From assembly GCA_022822745.1 (NCBI GenBank), contig JAJEAO010000026.1, positions 1-35,064 on the forward strand: a stretch of 35,064 nucleotides of DNA, in the 5' to 3' direction. Shown here in pieces: positions 7,072 through 15,875 of this stretch. Both the position numbers and the translations under genes were made by a program. The notes under the pieces were generated by a model. The model was not told the origin of the DNA. It was given only the letters and a program-made list of their open reading frames with translations, and made no database searches. Source of the stretch: Acidobacteriota bacterium (GTDB taxonomy: Bacteria > Acidobacteriota > Vicinamibacteria > Marinacidobacterales > Marinacidobacteraceae). Each line of letters opens with the position of its first letter. Position 1 is the first letter of the stretch.

Positions 7072-8343
7072 CTACGGGATGCGCCAGCGCGTGAGGCGGG
7101 TTTCGTCCTTGATCAGGAGGCCGTCCGCGAGCGGGGCCGGATGCGCCCAGGTGGGGCTGCCCGCGACCGAATAGACGCGGAGCGGCGCGAACGACTCGGC
7201 GGCGGGGTCGAGAACGAACAGTTCGGCGCCGTCGGTGAGCGCGATGACGGTGTCTCCGAAGGCGAGCAGCGAGGCATTTTCACCGGCGCGCGGCGGGCCG
7301 CGCCAGCGACTCTCGCCGGTCGTCGGGTCGAGGCTCACGAACTGCCCGCTGTTGCGCTCCGAAAATCCGAGGATTCGTCCCCCGGCGAGGACGGGGCTGC
7401 TCATGTAGAACGGACTCCCGTCCACGCTCCAGGCGGTCTCGCCGGCGAGTTCTCCGCCTCCGTTCGCCGAGAAGCGCACTGCAAACGTCGGGTTCGCGAG
7501 CCCGGCGAGGACGACGGTCTCTCCGTCGGGCAGCGGCAGCGGCGTGACGATGTTCTGGTCGTAGGGCGTCGTGAACGGAAGCTCCCAGAGAACCTCCCCG
7601 CTCTCCGGCGTCACCGCGAGGATCCGCTCCTCGGTCATCGTGAACGCGGTGTTCCGTCCGGCGACGCGCGCCAGCTTCGGGGAGACGTAGGCGGGTCCGT
7701 CGCCGGCGATCTCCCAGACGGTTTCCCCGGTCGCAGCATCGAGCGCGGCGAGCACACCGCCCGCCGGCTCGCCGAGGTGGACCAGGACGGTCTCCCCGCC
7801 GGGAAGGGCGAGCGGGGAGGCGCCGGTCCCGTAGAGCGGCCACTGCGCCGCCGGGAACCGATCCTCTTCGGTGCGGCGCCAGAGAAGCGCCCCGTCCGTC
7901 GCGTTCCAGGCGGACAGGATCCCGGAGATGCCGAGAGTGAACACGCGGCCGCCGACGACCTCGGGGGTCGCCTTGGGTCCGGGGCCGTGCGAAAGCGCGG
8001 AGCGATGCATCGTGTAGGGCGCGGGGTAGCCGCTCTTCCAGCGCGCCTCGCCGGTCGCCGCGTCAAGCGCGCGGAGGGTCTCGTCCTCCCCTTCGCGGCT
8101 GAACACGAACACCTGCTCCCCGACGACGACCGGACTGGCGTGGCCGAGTCCCACCTCGACTCTCCACCCCGGTTCCAGCGCCCCCGGCCAGGCGGCGGGG
8201 TCGGCGAGGCGGTCCGGCCAGCCGGTGACCCGACCGTCGCGCTTCGGGCCCCGGAAGCCCGGCCAGTCCGCCGTTTCCTGGGCGAAGACCCCGGTGGCCC
8301 ACCCGGCGAGCGCCAGAGCAGCCAAGGCGTTTTTTCGCGTCAT
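7072..8343 (-). CDS. Exported PQQ-type beta-propeller protein
   Basis: A 423-residue protein with a Sec signal peptide: basic MTRKN, hydrophobic ALAALALAGWATGV, likely cleavage after FA before QETADW. The mature protein starts WPGFRGPKRDG, a typical opening of secreted PQQ-like propellers. It repeats the LxALDAATGExxW blade motif (LRALDAATGEARW, LAALDAATGETVW, VTPESGEVLWEL, SLDPTTGESRW). These proteins fold as 7-8 bladed propellers in the periplasm; without the cofactor residues the role is often structural or protein binding. It is the last gene of a five-gene minus-strand operon. An ATG at 8355 is an alternative start and overlaps the upstream stop (TGATG). I prefer 8343 because of GGGA spaced about 7 bases ahead. 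Confidence 0.88.
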   Translation of the reverse strand: MTRKNALAALALAGWATGVFAQETADWPGFRGPKRDGRVTGWPDRLADPAAWPGALEPGWRVEVGLGHASPVVVGEQVFVFSREGEDETLRALDAATGEARWKSGYPAPYTMHRSALSHGPGPKATPEVVGGRVFTLGISGILSAWNATDGALLWRRTEEDRFPAAQWPLYGTGASPLALPGGETVLVHLGEPAGGVLAALDAATGETVWEIAGDGPAYVSPKLARVAGRNTAFTMTEERILAVTPESGEVLWELPFTTPYDQNIVTPLPLPDGETVVLAGLANPTFAVRFSANGGGELAGETAWSVDGSPFYMSSPVLAGGRILGFSERNSGQFVSLDPTTGESRWRGPPRAGENASLLAFGDTVIALTDGAELFVLDPAAESFAPLRVYSVAGSPTWAHPAPLADGLLIKDETRLTRWRIP

Positions 8344-8354
8344 CACGTTTCCCA

Positions 8355-8783
8355 TCACCCCATCATGGCGAAGCCGAGGGTCGCCTCCGCCACCGGTTCG
8401 TCGCCCGTCCGCGCCTCGGTGAGCACCTCGCCGAACCGCCCGCGGACTCGACCCACGCGCGCCGCCAGATCCAGTCGCGCGTCGAACGCCACCGGCCGGA
8501 TCAGCCGGAACCTGCGGATGCTGCGGAACAGCACCAGGGCGCCCTCGCCGCGGCGTTCGTAGAGCATCGCCACCCCTCCGAGCTGCGCCATCGCTTCGAT
8601 CACGAGCCCCGCCGGGACGTCGGGCTGTCCGAGCCCGTAGGGATGATGGGCCGGAACCGTCACGAAACCGCGAGCGCGCTCCCCCGGGATCAGATCGCTG
8701 ACGCCGTGGAGGAACAGGAACGGCTCCCGGTGGGGAAGCACCTCCATCACCCCGTCGCGGTCGAGAGTGAGCGGTTCCGACAT
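8355..8783 (-). CDS. FabZ-like hotdog-fold 3-hydroxyacyl-ACP dehydratase homologue
   Basis: A 142-residue protein. It begins with the FabZ-type LPHREPFLFLHGVSDLIPGE and then has HHPYGLGQPDVPAGLVIEAM with AQLGGVA. These match the catalytic region of FabZ/FabA hotdog dehydratases (a histidine followed by PAG..IEAMAQ). The enzyme class dehydrates 3-hydroxyacyl-ACP in fatty-acid synthesis. Here the setting is an ABC-exporter operon, so a specialised lipid or secondary-metabolite role is possible. A strong SD (GAGGAGG) lies 6 bases before the ATG. It starts 9 bases after the ABC gene and is followed by the propeller gene. Confidence 0.85.
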   Translation of the reverse strand: MSEPLTLDRDGVMEVLPHREPFLFLHGVSDLIPGERARGFVTVPAHHPYGLGQPDVPAGLVIEAMAQLGGVAMLYERRGEGALVLFRSIRRFRLIRPVAFDARLDLAARVGRVRGRFGEVLTEARTGDEPVAEATLGFAMMG

Positions 8784-8792
8784 CGGACCTCC

Positions 8793-10571
8793 TCAGCCGA
8801 CGGCGAGCGCCGCCTCCGGCTCGAATTGCAGCTCGTAGAGCCGACTGTAGATGTCCCCCCGGGCGAGCAGCTCGTGGTGGGAGCCGACTTCGCGGATCCG
8901 GCCGTGGTGAAGCACGACGATCCGGTCGGCGCCCCGGATGGTCGAGAGCCGATGGGCGATGACGAGGCTGGTGCGGTTCCGGAGCACGCGCCCCAGCGCG
9001 GTCTGGACCGCGCGCTCGGTTTCCGTGTCCACGCTCGATGTGGCCTCGTCGAGCACGAGGATGCGCGACTTCCTTGCCATGGCCCGGGCGATTCCGACGA
9101 GCTGCCGCTGCCCCTGGGAGAGTCCGGCGCCGCGCTCGCCGAGCCGGGTGTCGAGGCCGTGCGGGAGCCGCTCGGCCCAGGCGCTGATCTCGGCTTCTTC
9201 GGCGGCGCGCCGGGCGTCGGCCTCGGAAATCGAAGGATCGCCGAGCCGGATGTTGTCGAGGACGCTGCCGGAGAACAGGTGGACGTCCTGCTGGACCATG
9301 GAGAACTGGCGGCGCAGCGTCCTCAGATCCCACTCGCGCACATCGAGCCCATCCACGAGGACGCTCCCGCGCTGCACCTCGTAAAGACGCAGCAGCAGCG
9401 CGGCCAGCGTCGTCTTGCCCGCGCCGGTGTGGCCCACGACCGCGACCATCTCGCCCGGCGCCACATCGAGGTGGATGTCCTCGAGCACCCAGTCCTTGTC
9501 GTTGTAGGCGAACCAGACCCGGTTCAGGGTCAGGGATCCGTCTCGACGCGCGGGGAGCCGCGGGTTCTCCGGGCTGCGGATCCCGGGCTCGGTGGAGAGG
9601 AGCTCCACGATGCGCTCGGAAGCCGCCAGCGCCCCCTGCAGGATGTTGAACTTCTCGGTCAGGTCCCGGATGGGACGGAAGAACATCTCGGAGTACATGA
9701 GGAACGCGACCAGCGCCCCCACGGTCAGCGCGCCCGAGCCGATGGCGCCGCCGCCGTAGCCCACGATGACGGCGATCGTGACGGCGGTGATCATCTCGAC
9801 CACCGGGTAGAACACCGAGAAACAGAGCACCGTGTCGAGGTGAGCGCCGGTGTGCTCGCGGTTCAGCACCCGGTACTCGCGGGCCCGCCGGCGCTGCTGG
9901 CGAAAGAGCTGAAGCACCTCGATCCCGGTCAGCGTCTCCTGGATGAACGAGTTCACCGCGGCGACCGCCTCGCGCACTCGACGGAACGCGGGCCGGATCC
10001 GGCGGCGGAACACCCATCCGGCCACGAACAGCGCCGGGACGGCCCCGAAGGTCACCAGCGCGAGCCGCCAGTTCATCAGGAGCAGCGCGGTCATGATCCC
10101 GCCGAGGAGGACCACATCGGTGATGATCATGACCACGCCGGAGCTGAGCAGCTCGTTCAGGGCGTCCACATCGCTGGTGGCGCGGGTGACCACGCGGCCG
10201 ATGGGGTTGCGATCGAACCAGCCGGCGTGGAGCCGCTGGATGTGGCTGAACACATCGCGGCGGATGTCCCGCATGACCCGCTGGCCGAACAGGTTCACCA
10301 CCCACGCCTGCCCGTAGGCGGCGAGGAATCCGACCGTGAGCAGTCCCACGTAGAAGCCGAGGATGCGGAACAGTCCGTCCGCGTCGCCGACGGCGATGTG
10401 GTCGTCGATCGCGATCCGCACCAGATACGGCCCGGCGACCTGCGCCCCGGCGGCCACCAGCACCAGAGCCACGCCGAGGGCGATGAAGCGCCAGTAGGGG
10501 CGCGCGTAGGGGAGTACGCGCCGGAGCAGCCGGCGGTCGCGCCGCTCCGTCGCGAGGTCGGGCGCGGTCAC
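8793..10571 (-). CDS. ABC exporter half-transporter (MdlB-type subunit)
   Basis: A 592-residue fused membrane-ATPase protein. The N-terminal ~320 residues hold the six-helix exporter domain (LGVALVLVAAGAQVAGPYLV, AYGQAWVVNLFGQRVM). The ATPase domain has Walker A GHTGAGKTTLA, Q-loop VQQDVHLFSG, signature LSQGQRQLVG (changed from LSGGQ), Walker B ILVLDEATSSVD with the catalytic glutamate, and H-loop AHRLST. The start is a GTG overlapping the upstream stop (GTGA, 4 bases), so it is translated together with its partner. Pairs like this (MdlAB, BmrCD, TM287/288) form heterodimers with one active and one degenerate ATP site. This subunit supplies the catalytic glutamate and the altered signature. 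Substrates are drugs or lipids in known cases; here unknown. Confidence 0.95.
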   Translation of the reverse strand: MTAPDLATERRDRRLLRRVLPYARPYWRFIALGVALVLVAAGAQVAGPYLVRIAIDDHIAVGDADGLFRILGFYVGLLTVGFLAAYGQAWVVNLFGQRVMRDIRRDVFSHIQRLHAGWFDRNPIGRVVTRATSDVDALNELLSSGVVMIITDVVLLGGIMTALLLMNWRLALVTFGAVPALFVAGWVFRRRIRPAFRRVREAVAAVNSFIQETLTGIEVLQLFRQQRRRAREYRVLNREHTGAHLDTVLCFSVFYPVVEMITAVTIAVIVGYGGGAIGSGALTVGALVAFLMYSEMFFRPIRDLTEKFNILQGALAASERIVELLSTEPGIRSPENPRLPARRDGSLTLNRVWFAYNDKDWVLEDIHLDVAPGEMVAVVGHTGAGKTTLAALLLRLYEVQRGSVLVDGLDVREWDLRTLRRQFSMVQQDVHLFSGSVLDNIRLGDPSISEADARRAAEEAEISAWAERLPHGLDTRLGERGAGLSQGQRQLVGIARAMARKSRILVLDEATSSVDTETERAVQTALGRVLRNRTSLVIAHRLSTIRGADRIVVLHHGRIREVGSHHELLARGDIYSRLYELQFEPEAALAVG

Positions 10572-12364
10572 AACCGCTCCAGCTCCTCTTCGAGCATCTG
10601 CCGCCGGTACATCGCGGCGTAGAGGCCGCCGGCGGACACGAGTTCGTCGTGGGTTCCCTCTTCGGCGACTCGCGCCGCTCCGTCGGCGTCGGCGTCGAGC
10701 AGCAGGATCCGATCCGCGTCGCGCACGGTGCTCAGCCGGTGCGCCACGATCAGGGTCGTTCGCTCGAGGGCGGCCCGCCGGACCGCGGCGAGGATGCGCG
10801 ATTCCGTCTCGGAGTCCACCGCGCTCAGGACATCGTCGAGGATGAGGATGGGGGCGTCCAGCAGGAGCGCCCGGGCGATGGCCGATCGCTGCCGCTGTCC
10901 CCCCGAGAGCGTCACGCCGCGCTCGCCCACGACGGTGTCGTAGCCGTCGGGGAAACCCTCGATGTCGCCGGCCAGTCCCGCCTCGGCCGCGACCCGCCGG
11001 ATCCCGTCGTCGGAAGCGTCGGGTTCGCCGAAGGCCAGGTTCTCGCGCAGGCTCATCGAGAACAGGAAGCTGTCCTGGGGCACGAACGCGATCCGGCGGC
11101 GCAGCTCGGCGACCGGGATCTCGCGCACGTCCCGACCCCCGACCCGCACGGCGCCCCGTCCGGCGTCGTGGATCCGGGGGATGAGGCGCGCCACCGTGCT
11201 CTTGCCCGACCCGGTCCGCCCCACGAGCGCCACGGTTTCGCCGGCCCCGATCCGGAGCCGGAAGTCCTTCAGCACCGGTCGCGGCGCGGCGTCGTCTTCC
11301 GCGGCGGCGGGCGCCGGGTAGGCGAACGTGACCCGATCGAACTCGATCGCGGCCCCGTCGCCGGCGAACGGCCACCCGCGCGCGTCCTCCGGGAGCGCGG
11401 ACGGGGATGCGAGGGGCTCCGCATCGAACACGGCGGCCAGCCGCTTCATCGAAGCCGCTCCCCGCTGGTGGATGTTCACCACCCAGCCGAGAGCGATCAT
11501 CGGCCACGTCAGGTAGCCGTAGTAGAAGAGGAAGGCGACGAGCTCGCCCGTCGTGATCGCGCCGTCGGTGGCCAGCCGGCCTCCGAAGACGAGCGTCCCG
11601 CCGAGCCCGAGGCCGATCAGGGCGAGGAGCAGGGGGAACAGCGCCGCGCTCACCGCCACCAGCCTCATGCTGCGATCGGCGTAGGCCTCGTTCTCCCGAC
11701 GGAAGACTTCGCGCTGGGAGTCCTCCTGCGCGAACGCCCGCACCAGCCGCGCCCCGGCGGCGTTTTCCTGGACGACGGCTGAGATGTCCGCCATCTTGGC
11801 CTGGACGACCTCGGATCGGCGGAAGATCTTCTCCCCGAGGATCTTCATCAGGATCGAGACCACCGGCATGACTGCGACCGCGACGAGGGTCAGCCGGGGG
11901 CTGATGGCGAGCATGAAGCCGAAGCAGCCGATCGTCGTGATCACGGTTTCGACCGGATACATGACGCCGGGGCCGAGAACCATGCGCACCGCGTTCATGT
12001 CCTGGGCGCTGCGGGAGAGCAGGTCGCCGACCCGGTAACGGGCGTGGAACGCGGCGGGCAGCTCCTGGAGCCGGGCGTAGAAGTCCCGGCGCATGTCGTA
12101 CTCGGCGTAGCGCGACACCCCGATCAGGTACCAGCGCATGAAGTAGCGGAAGATCGCCGAGCCGAGCGAGACGCCGACGATCATCCCGGCGAAGGTCCAC
12201 ATCCGGTCGGTGGCGCCCGCCTCGAGCGCATCCACGGCGCGTTCGAGCACCTGCGGGACGATCAGGTAGAAGACCCGGCAGAGCAGCAGGGCGACGAGCC
12301 CGAAGGTGACGCGGCCCCGGTAGCGCGCGAGATACGGGAGGAGGCGCCTCCACAGATCCAGCAT
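10568..12364 (-). CDS. ABC exporter half-transporter (MdlA-type subunit)
   Basis: A 598-residue half-transporter, partner of the next gene. The membrane domain covers residues ~1-310, with hydrophobic helices such as VTFGLVALLLCRVFYLIV and YPVETVITTIGCFGFMLAI. The ATPase domain has Walker A GRTGSGKSTVA, Q-loop VPQDSFLFS, canonical signature LSGGQRQRSA, Walker B ILILDDVLSAVD and H-loop AHRLST. The residue after the Walker B aspartate is aspartate, not the catalytic glutamate. This is the hallmark of the degenerate site in heterodimeric exporters. The intact LSGGQ here completes the active site of its partner. The ATG at 12364 has no clear SD. It is 51 bases downstream of the thioredoxin-fold gene. 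Confidence 0.95.
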   Translation of the reverse strand: MLDLWRRLLPYLARYRGRVTFGLVALLLCRVFYLIVPQVLERAVDALEAGATDRMWTFAGMIVGVSLGSAIFRYFMRWYLIGVSRYAEYDMRRDFYARLQELPAAFHARYRVGDLLSRSAQDMNAVRMVLGPGVMYPVETVITTIGCFGFMLAISPRLTLVAVAVMPVVSILMKILGEKIFRRSEVVQAKMADISAVVQENAAGARLVRAFAQEDSQREVFRRENEAYADRSMRLVAVSAALFPLLLALIGLGLGGTLVFGGRLATDGAITTGELVAFLFYYGYLTWPMIALGWVVNIHQRGAASMKRLAAVFDAEPLASPSALPEDARGWPFAGDGAAIEFDRVTFAYPAPAAAEDDAAPRPVLKDFRLRIGAGETVALVGRTGSGKSTVARLIPRIHDAGRGAVRVGGRDVREIPVAELRRRIAFVPQDSFLFSMSLRENLAFGEPDASDDGIRRVAAEAGLAGDIEGFPDGYDTVVGERGVTLSGGQRQRSAIARALLLDAPILILDDVLSAVDSETESRILAAVRRAALERTTLIVAHRLSTVRDADRILLLDADADGAARVAEEGTHDELVSAGGLYAAMYRRQMLEEELERL

Positions 12365-12415
12365 CAGGAGACTTCGCCGCGGCGGTCCTGGCGCCCGCGG
12401 CGTCTCACGGCGCCG

Positions 12416-13009
12416 TCAGTCCCGGTGGCGCGCGCGAAGCGGCGGACAGAGACGCGCCATGAGGATCATCCGTTCGAACAGATCCACCCACTCCCGCATC
12501 TCGGCGGCGAGCGCGCCGGGGTCATCGGCGCCGGGCACCGGACAGGCGGCGCCCAGTTCGCGGACCGCCTTGTCGCGATACACCACGAGCGGCCGGTCTC
12601 CGAACCGCCCGATCTCGTGGAAGTCCTCGGTCAGGAAGACGACGACGGGAATGCGCATCGCGCCGAGGATGCGGAGCTCGTCCCGCAGCTCGGGCATCCG
12701 GTCGCGGTCGAGGATGCGGAGCCGGAGATCCTCTCCGGCGGCGCGCGCCACGGCGCGCAGGATGGGCGCCGAGCGGATGCAGTCGCCGCACCAGGTGGCG
12801 CTGAGGCAGAGCAGGTTCAGCCGCCGGCCCCGGGGGTCGAGCCGGGTTCGGGCGTCCGCCGGGAGCGGGGGGACGGCGGCTTCGGCGCGGACCCACGCCG
12901 CGCGCTCCCTCGGATTGCCGGCCGCCACGTGGTCGTCGTAGTCGTCCCCCGCCTCGAAGGCGCGACGGAAGAGCTCGGCTCGCAGGTCGAAGTAATCGCT
13001 CACAGGCAT
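12416..13009 (-). CDS. Thioredoxin-family protein with WCGDC active site
   Basis: A 197-residue protein. After an N-terminal helical region (DYFDLRAELFRRAFEAGDDY) comes LNLLCLSATWCGDCIRSAPI, the thioredoxin-fold C-x-x-C site, and MRIPVVVFLTEDF with the cis-proline-like IPV. It matches the TlpA/thioredoxin-like group with a leading helical extension found in stand-alone cytoplasmic members; there is no signal peptide. It likely does thiol-disulfide exchange; its partners are unknown. It heads the minus-strand operon that continues into the ABC exporter genes and is divergent from nqrA, 168 bases away. A GTG two codons in (VSDYF) could be the start instead of ATG 13009; neither has a clear SD. 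Confidence 0.87.
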   Translation of the reverse strand: MPVSDYFDLRAELFRRAFEAGDDYDDHVAAGNPRERAAWVRAEAAVPPLPADARTRLDPRGRRLNLLCLSATWCGDCIRSAPILRAVARAAGEDLRLRILDRDRMPELRDELRILGAMRIPVVVFLTEDFHEIGRFGDRPLVVYRDKAVRELGAACPVPGADDPGALAAEMREWVDLFERMILMARLCPPLRARHRD

Positions 13010-13177
13010 CCCGCGGAGATCCCGCCCCGCAGGGAACCGGCAATTATGGCCGCGGACGGCTTGTTCGGCGCCGGGGGGCGTCGGGCCCGGTGACGGGATG
13101 TCGCTGCGTATGCGAGGATTCCCGCCGTTTCCGCCGGGTGTCGTCCTCCGGCGGACCCTCCCGCCTCCGGCGCCAGC

Positions 13178-14614
13178 ATGAGTCTCCAGATCGTTCGCCG
13201 CGGATTCGACATCCCTCTCGCGGGCGCCCCGGGCGAGCACCCGGAGGAGACCCGGATCCCGTCCCGGATCGCGCTGCTCGGGGCGGACTACCCCGGGATG
13301 CGGCCCACGATGCGGGTCCGGGAGGGCGATTCGGTGGAGCGGGGCGGGCTGCTGTTCGAGGACCGGAAGATGCCGGGCGTTCGCTTCGCGGCCCCGCTCG
13401 GCGGGCGGATCGTCGCGGTTCACCGGGGCGCCCGGAGGGCCTTCCTCTCGGTCGTGATCGAGGTGAATCCGCGGGAGCGGTCCGGACGTGTCCTGCCCGG
13501 TCCGTCACCCCCCGCTTTCCGCGGCCGGCATCCCCACGGGCTCTCCGACGACGATGTTCGGGCCCTGCTGCTCGAGTCGGGAGAGTGGACCGCGTTGCGA
13601 GCGCGGCCGTTCGGCCGGGTGGCCCACCCGGAGCGCCGTCCGGCCGCGCTGTTCGTGACCGCGATGGACACCGCGCCGCTCGCGCCCGACCCGGTGGCGG
13701 CGGTCCGGGGCCGGGAAGAAGACCTCGCCTGGGGACTCGCCGCCTTGTCGCGCCTCACGGACGGCCCGGTGTTCGTCTGTCACCGCCCCGGAGCGTGGCC
13801 CGAGATGCGGGCGGGAGAGCGGGTCCGGCCGGTCGCCTTCCGCGGGCCCCACCCCGCCGGGACGCCGGGGCTCCACATCCACCGGCTGGCCCCGGCGACC
13901 CGCGACCGGGAGGCGTGGCACGTCGAGCTCCAGGATCTCGCCTCCATCGGGACGACCTTCCGCTCCGGTTCGTCCGACCCGCTCCGGCGCATCGCGCTCG
14001 CCGGCCCTCCGGTGGCTCGCCCCCGCATCCTTCGCACCGCGATCGGCGCGCGCGTCCCCGATCTCGCCAGTCCTGATCTCGCCAGTCCTGATCTCGCGAG
14101 TTCAGACCTCGCGGGTCCGGATCTCGAGCCGGCCGCGAGCGCAACCGGCGCGGCGCGGCGCATCATTTCCGGCTCCATCCTCGCCGGCCGGACCGCCGAT
14201 GCCGAGGCGGAGGGGTACCTCGGGCGCTACCACCGGCAGATCAGCGTGCTCGACGAGGATCGCCGCCGGCGCTTCCTCGGGTGGCTCGCGCCCGGGGCCG
14301 ACGCGCTCTCGGCGAGCCGGGCGTTCCTCGGCGCGCTCCTCCCCCGTCGGCCCCGTCGGCTCACCACCGGAACCCACGGTTCGCGCCGGGCGATCGTCCC
14401 CACCGCCGCCTACGACCGGGTCCATCCGTTCGACATCCCGGCGGTGTTCCTGCTCCGGGCGCTCCTCATGGAGGACATCGAAAGGGCCGAGGAGCTGGGC
14501 GTCCTGGAGTTGATCGAGGAGGATCTCGGGCTCCTCACCTTCGTCTGCCCGGGGAAGAACGACTACGCCCCGGCGCTTCGGCGGGTGCTCGATCGGCTGG
14601 AGCGGGAGGGCTGA
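13178..14614 (+). CDS. nqrA: Na+-translocating NADH:quinone reductase subunit A (NqrA)
   Basis: A 478-residue protein with a typical NqrA start (VRRGFDIPLAG), a conserved early strand (ALLGADYPGMRPTMRVREGD), APLGGRIVAVHRGARR, and the C-terminal VHPFDIPAVFLLRALLMEDI with LGVLELIEEDLGLLTFVCPG. NqrA is a peripheral cytoplasmic subunit of the NQR sodium pump and contributes to quinone binding. Most NqrA proteins have about 445-450 residues. This one is longer because of an arginine/proline-rich stretch and five pentapeptide-like repeats (14057-14131). It is the first gene of the nqr locus, followed by nqrB after 6 bases, but nqrC-F are displaced about 4.5 kb downstream. Divergent from the thioredoxin-fold gene. 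Confidence 0.95.
   Translation: MSLQIVRRGFDIPLAGAPGEHPEETRIPSRIALLGADYPGMRPTMRVREGDSVERGGLLFEDRKMPGVRFAAPLGGRIVAVHRGARRAFLSVVIEVNPRERSGRVLPGPSPPAFRGRHPHGLSDDDVRALLLESGEWTALRARPFGRVAHPERRPAALFVTAMDTAPLAPDPVAAVRGREEDLAWGLAALSRLTDGPVFVCHRPGAWPEMRAGERVRPVAFRGPHPAGTPGLHIHRLAPATRDREAWHVELQDLASIGTTFRSGSSDPLRRIALAGPPVARPRILRTAIGARVPDLASPDLASPDLASSDLAGPDLEPAASATGAARRIISGSILAGRTADAEAEGYLGRYHRQISVLDEDRRRRFLGWLAPGADALSASRAFLGALLPRRPRRLTTGTHGSRRAIVPTAAYDRVHPFDIPAVFLLRALLMEDIERAEELGVLELIEEDLGLLTFVCPGKNDYAPALRRVLDRLEREG
14057..14131 (+). repeat. 15-bp tandem repeat inside nqrA encoding PDLAS units
   Basis: Five 15-base units, the first three nearly identical, give PDLAS-PDLAS-PDLAS-SDLAG-PDLEP at residues ~294-318. 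In-frame units of 15 bases leave the reading frame intact. The segment has no counterpart in ordinary NqrA proteins and probably forms a surface loop. Confidence 0.85.
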
Positions 14615-14620
14615 TTCCCC

Positions 14621-15874
14621 GTGCTGCGCTCCCTGCTCGACCGGCTCGGCGCCCCGTTCGGGGAAGACGGCCGCCTGCGCCGCCTGTGGCCGCTGTGGGA
14701 CGCGCCGGACACCTTCCTCTACACGCCGGGGAAAGTGACCGAGGGCCCCTCGCACGCCCGCGACCGGCTGGACATGAAGCGCCTCATGTTCACCGTGGTG
14801 CTCGCGCTCGTCGGCCCGGTGGCGATGGCGTTCTACAACACGGGACTCCAGGCGAACCTCGCCATCGCGGCCGGGGGCGCGCCCCTCCCCGGCTGGCGGA
14901 CCACGGTCATCGAGGCGCTCGGGGTGGGGTTCGCCCCGGAAAGCGCGCTCGCGGCGGTGGTTCACGGCGGGCTCTGGTACCTGCCGGTGCTCCTCGTGAC
15001 CTTCGCCGTCGGCGGGGCGTGGGAGATGGTGTTCGCGGTGGTTCGGCGCCACGAGGTCAGCGAGGGGTTCCTCGTGACCGGGATGCTGTTCCCGCTCATC
15101 CTGCCGCCGACGATCCCGCTGTGGCAGGTCGCGCTCGGCATCACCTTCGGCGTCGTCATCGGGAAGGAGATCTTCGGCGGCAGCGGCTTCAACATCCTGA
15201 ACCCGGCGCTGACCGCCCGGGCGTTCCTGTTCTTCGCCTACCCCGCGCACATGAGCGGGGACCGCGTGTGGATCGCAGCCGACACGACGCCCGACGCGGT
15301 GAGCGGGGCGACCTGGCTGGCGCGGCTCGCCCTCGACGGCCCGGAGGCGTTCGATGCGCCCTTCCACCCGACCGGCGACGCGGGGATCACTGCGTGGGAC
15401 GCGTTCTGGGGGTTCCTCCCCGGTTCCATGGGGGAGACCTCGGTCGCGGCGTGCCTTCTGGGCGCTTTCGTCCTCGTCGTCACCGGGATCGGGTCGCTGC
15501 GGATCATGCTCGGCGTCGTCGCCGGGACGGCGCTTCTCGGGATCCTGCTGAACCTGGTCGGCTCGGCCACGAACCCGTTCTTCGCCGTGCCTTTCTGGTG
15601 GCATTTCCTGCTCGGCGGCTGGGCCTTCGGCGCGGTGTACATGGCCACCGAGCCGGTCACGGCGCCCTCCACGAACGGCGGGCGGATCGTGTACGGCCTC
15701 CTGATCGGGGCGCTCTGCGTGCTGATCCGGGTCGTGAACCCCGCCTATCCGGAGGGGATGATGCTGGCCATCCTGCTCATGAACGTGTTCGCGCCGCTGA
15801 TGGACCATGTCGCGCTGCGCGCCAGCGTCCGCCGCCGCGCCCGCCGGGCCGCCGCGACGCTCCCCGGTTCGTAG
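14621..15874 (+). CDS. nqrB: Na+-translocating NADH:quinone reductase subunit B (NqrB)
   Basis: A 417-residue polytopic membrane protein of the NqrB/RnfD family. Conserved features include LYTPGKVTEGPSHARDRLDM, MLFPLILPPTIPLWQVALG, GKEIFGGSGFNILNPALTAR and, near residue 225, DAVSGATWLARL. The threonine of that SGAT motif is the usual site of covalent FMN attachment by ApbE. The C-terminus has AVYMATEPVTAPSTNGGRIV and YPEGMMLAILLMNVFAPLMD, typical of the family. NqrB carries riboflavin and FMN and takes part in sodium translocation. It has a GTG start with GGGAGGG about 10 bases ahead. It ends one base before the end of the repaired NYN frame on the other strand. Confidence 0.96.
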   Translation: MLRSLLDRLGAPFGEDGRLRRLWPLWDAPDTFLYTPGKVTEGPSHARDRLDMKRLMFTVVLALVGPVAMAFYNTGLQANLAIAAGGAPLPGWRTTVIEALGVGFAPESALAAVVHGGLWYLPVLLVTFAVGGAWEMVFAVVRRHEVSEGFLVTGMLFPLILPPTIPLWQVALGITFGVVIGKEIFGGSGFNILNPALTARAFLFFAYPAHMSGDRVWIAADTTPDAVSGATWLARLALDGPEAFDAPFHPTGDAGITAWDAFWGFLPGSMGETSVAACLLGAFVLVVTGIGSLRIMLGVVAGTALLGILLNLVGSATNPFFAVPFWWHFLLGGWAFGAVYMATEPVTAPSTNGGRIVYGLLIGALCVLIRVVNPAYPEGMMLAILLMNVFAPLMDHVALRASVRRRARRAAATLPGS

Positions 15875-15875
15875 G

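Noticed and set aside
7072..10305. Single 1077-aa minus-strand frame
   Set aside because: Only the last 423 codons (the propeller) are real. The upstream part runs antisense-phase through the FabZ and ABC genes and is arginine/proline-rich.
8643..10622. 659-aa plus-strand frame opposite the ABC exporter
   Set aside because: It mirrors the minus-strand ABC gene codon for codon and has no family motifs; typical antisense shadow of a high-GC gene.
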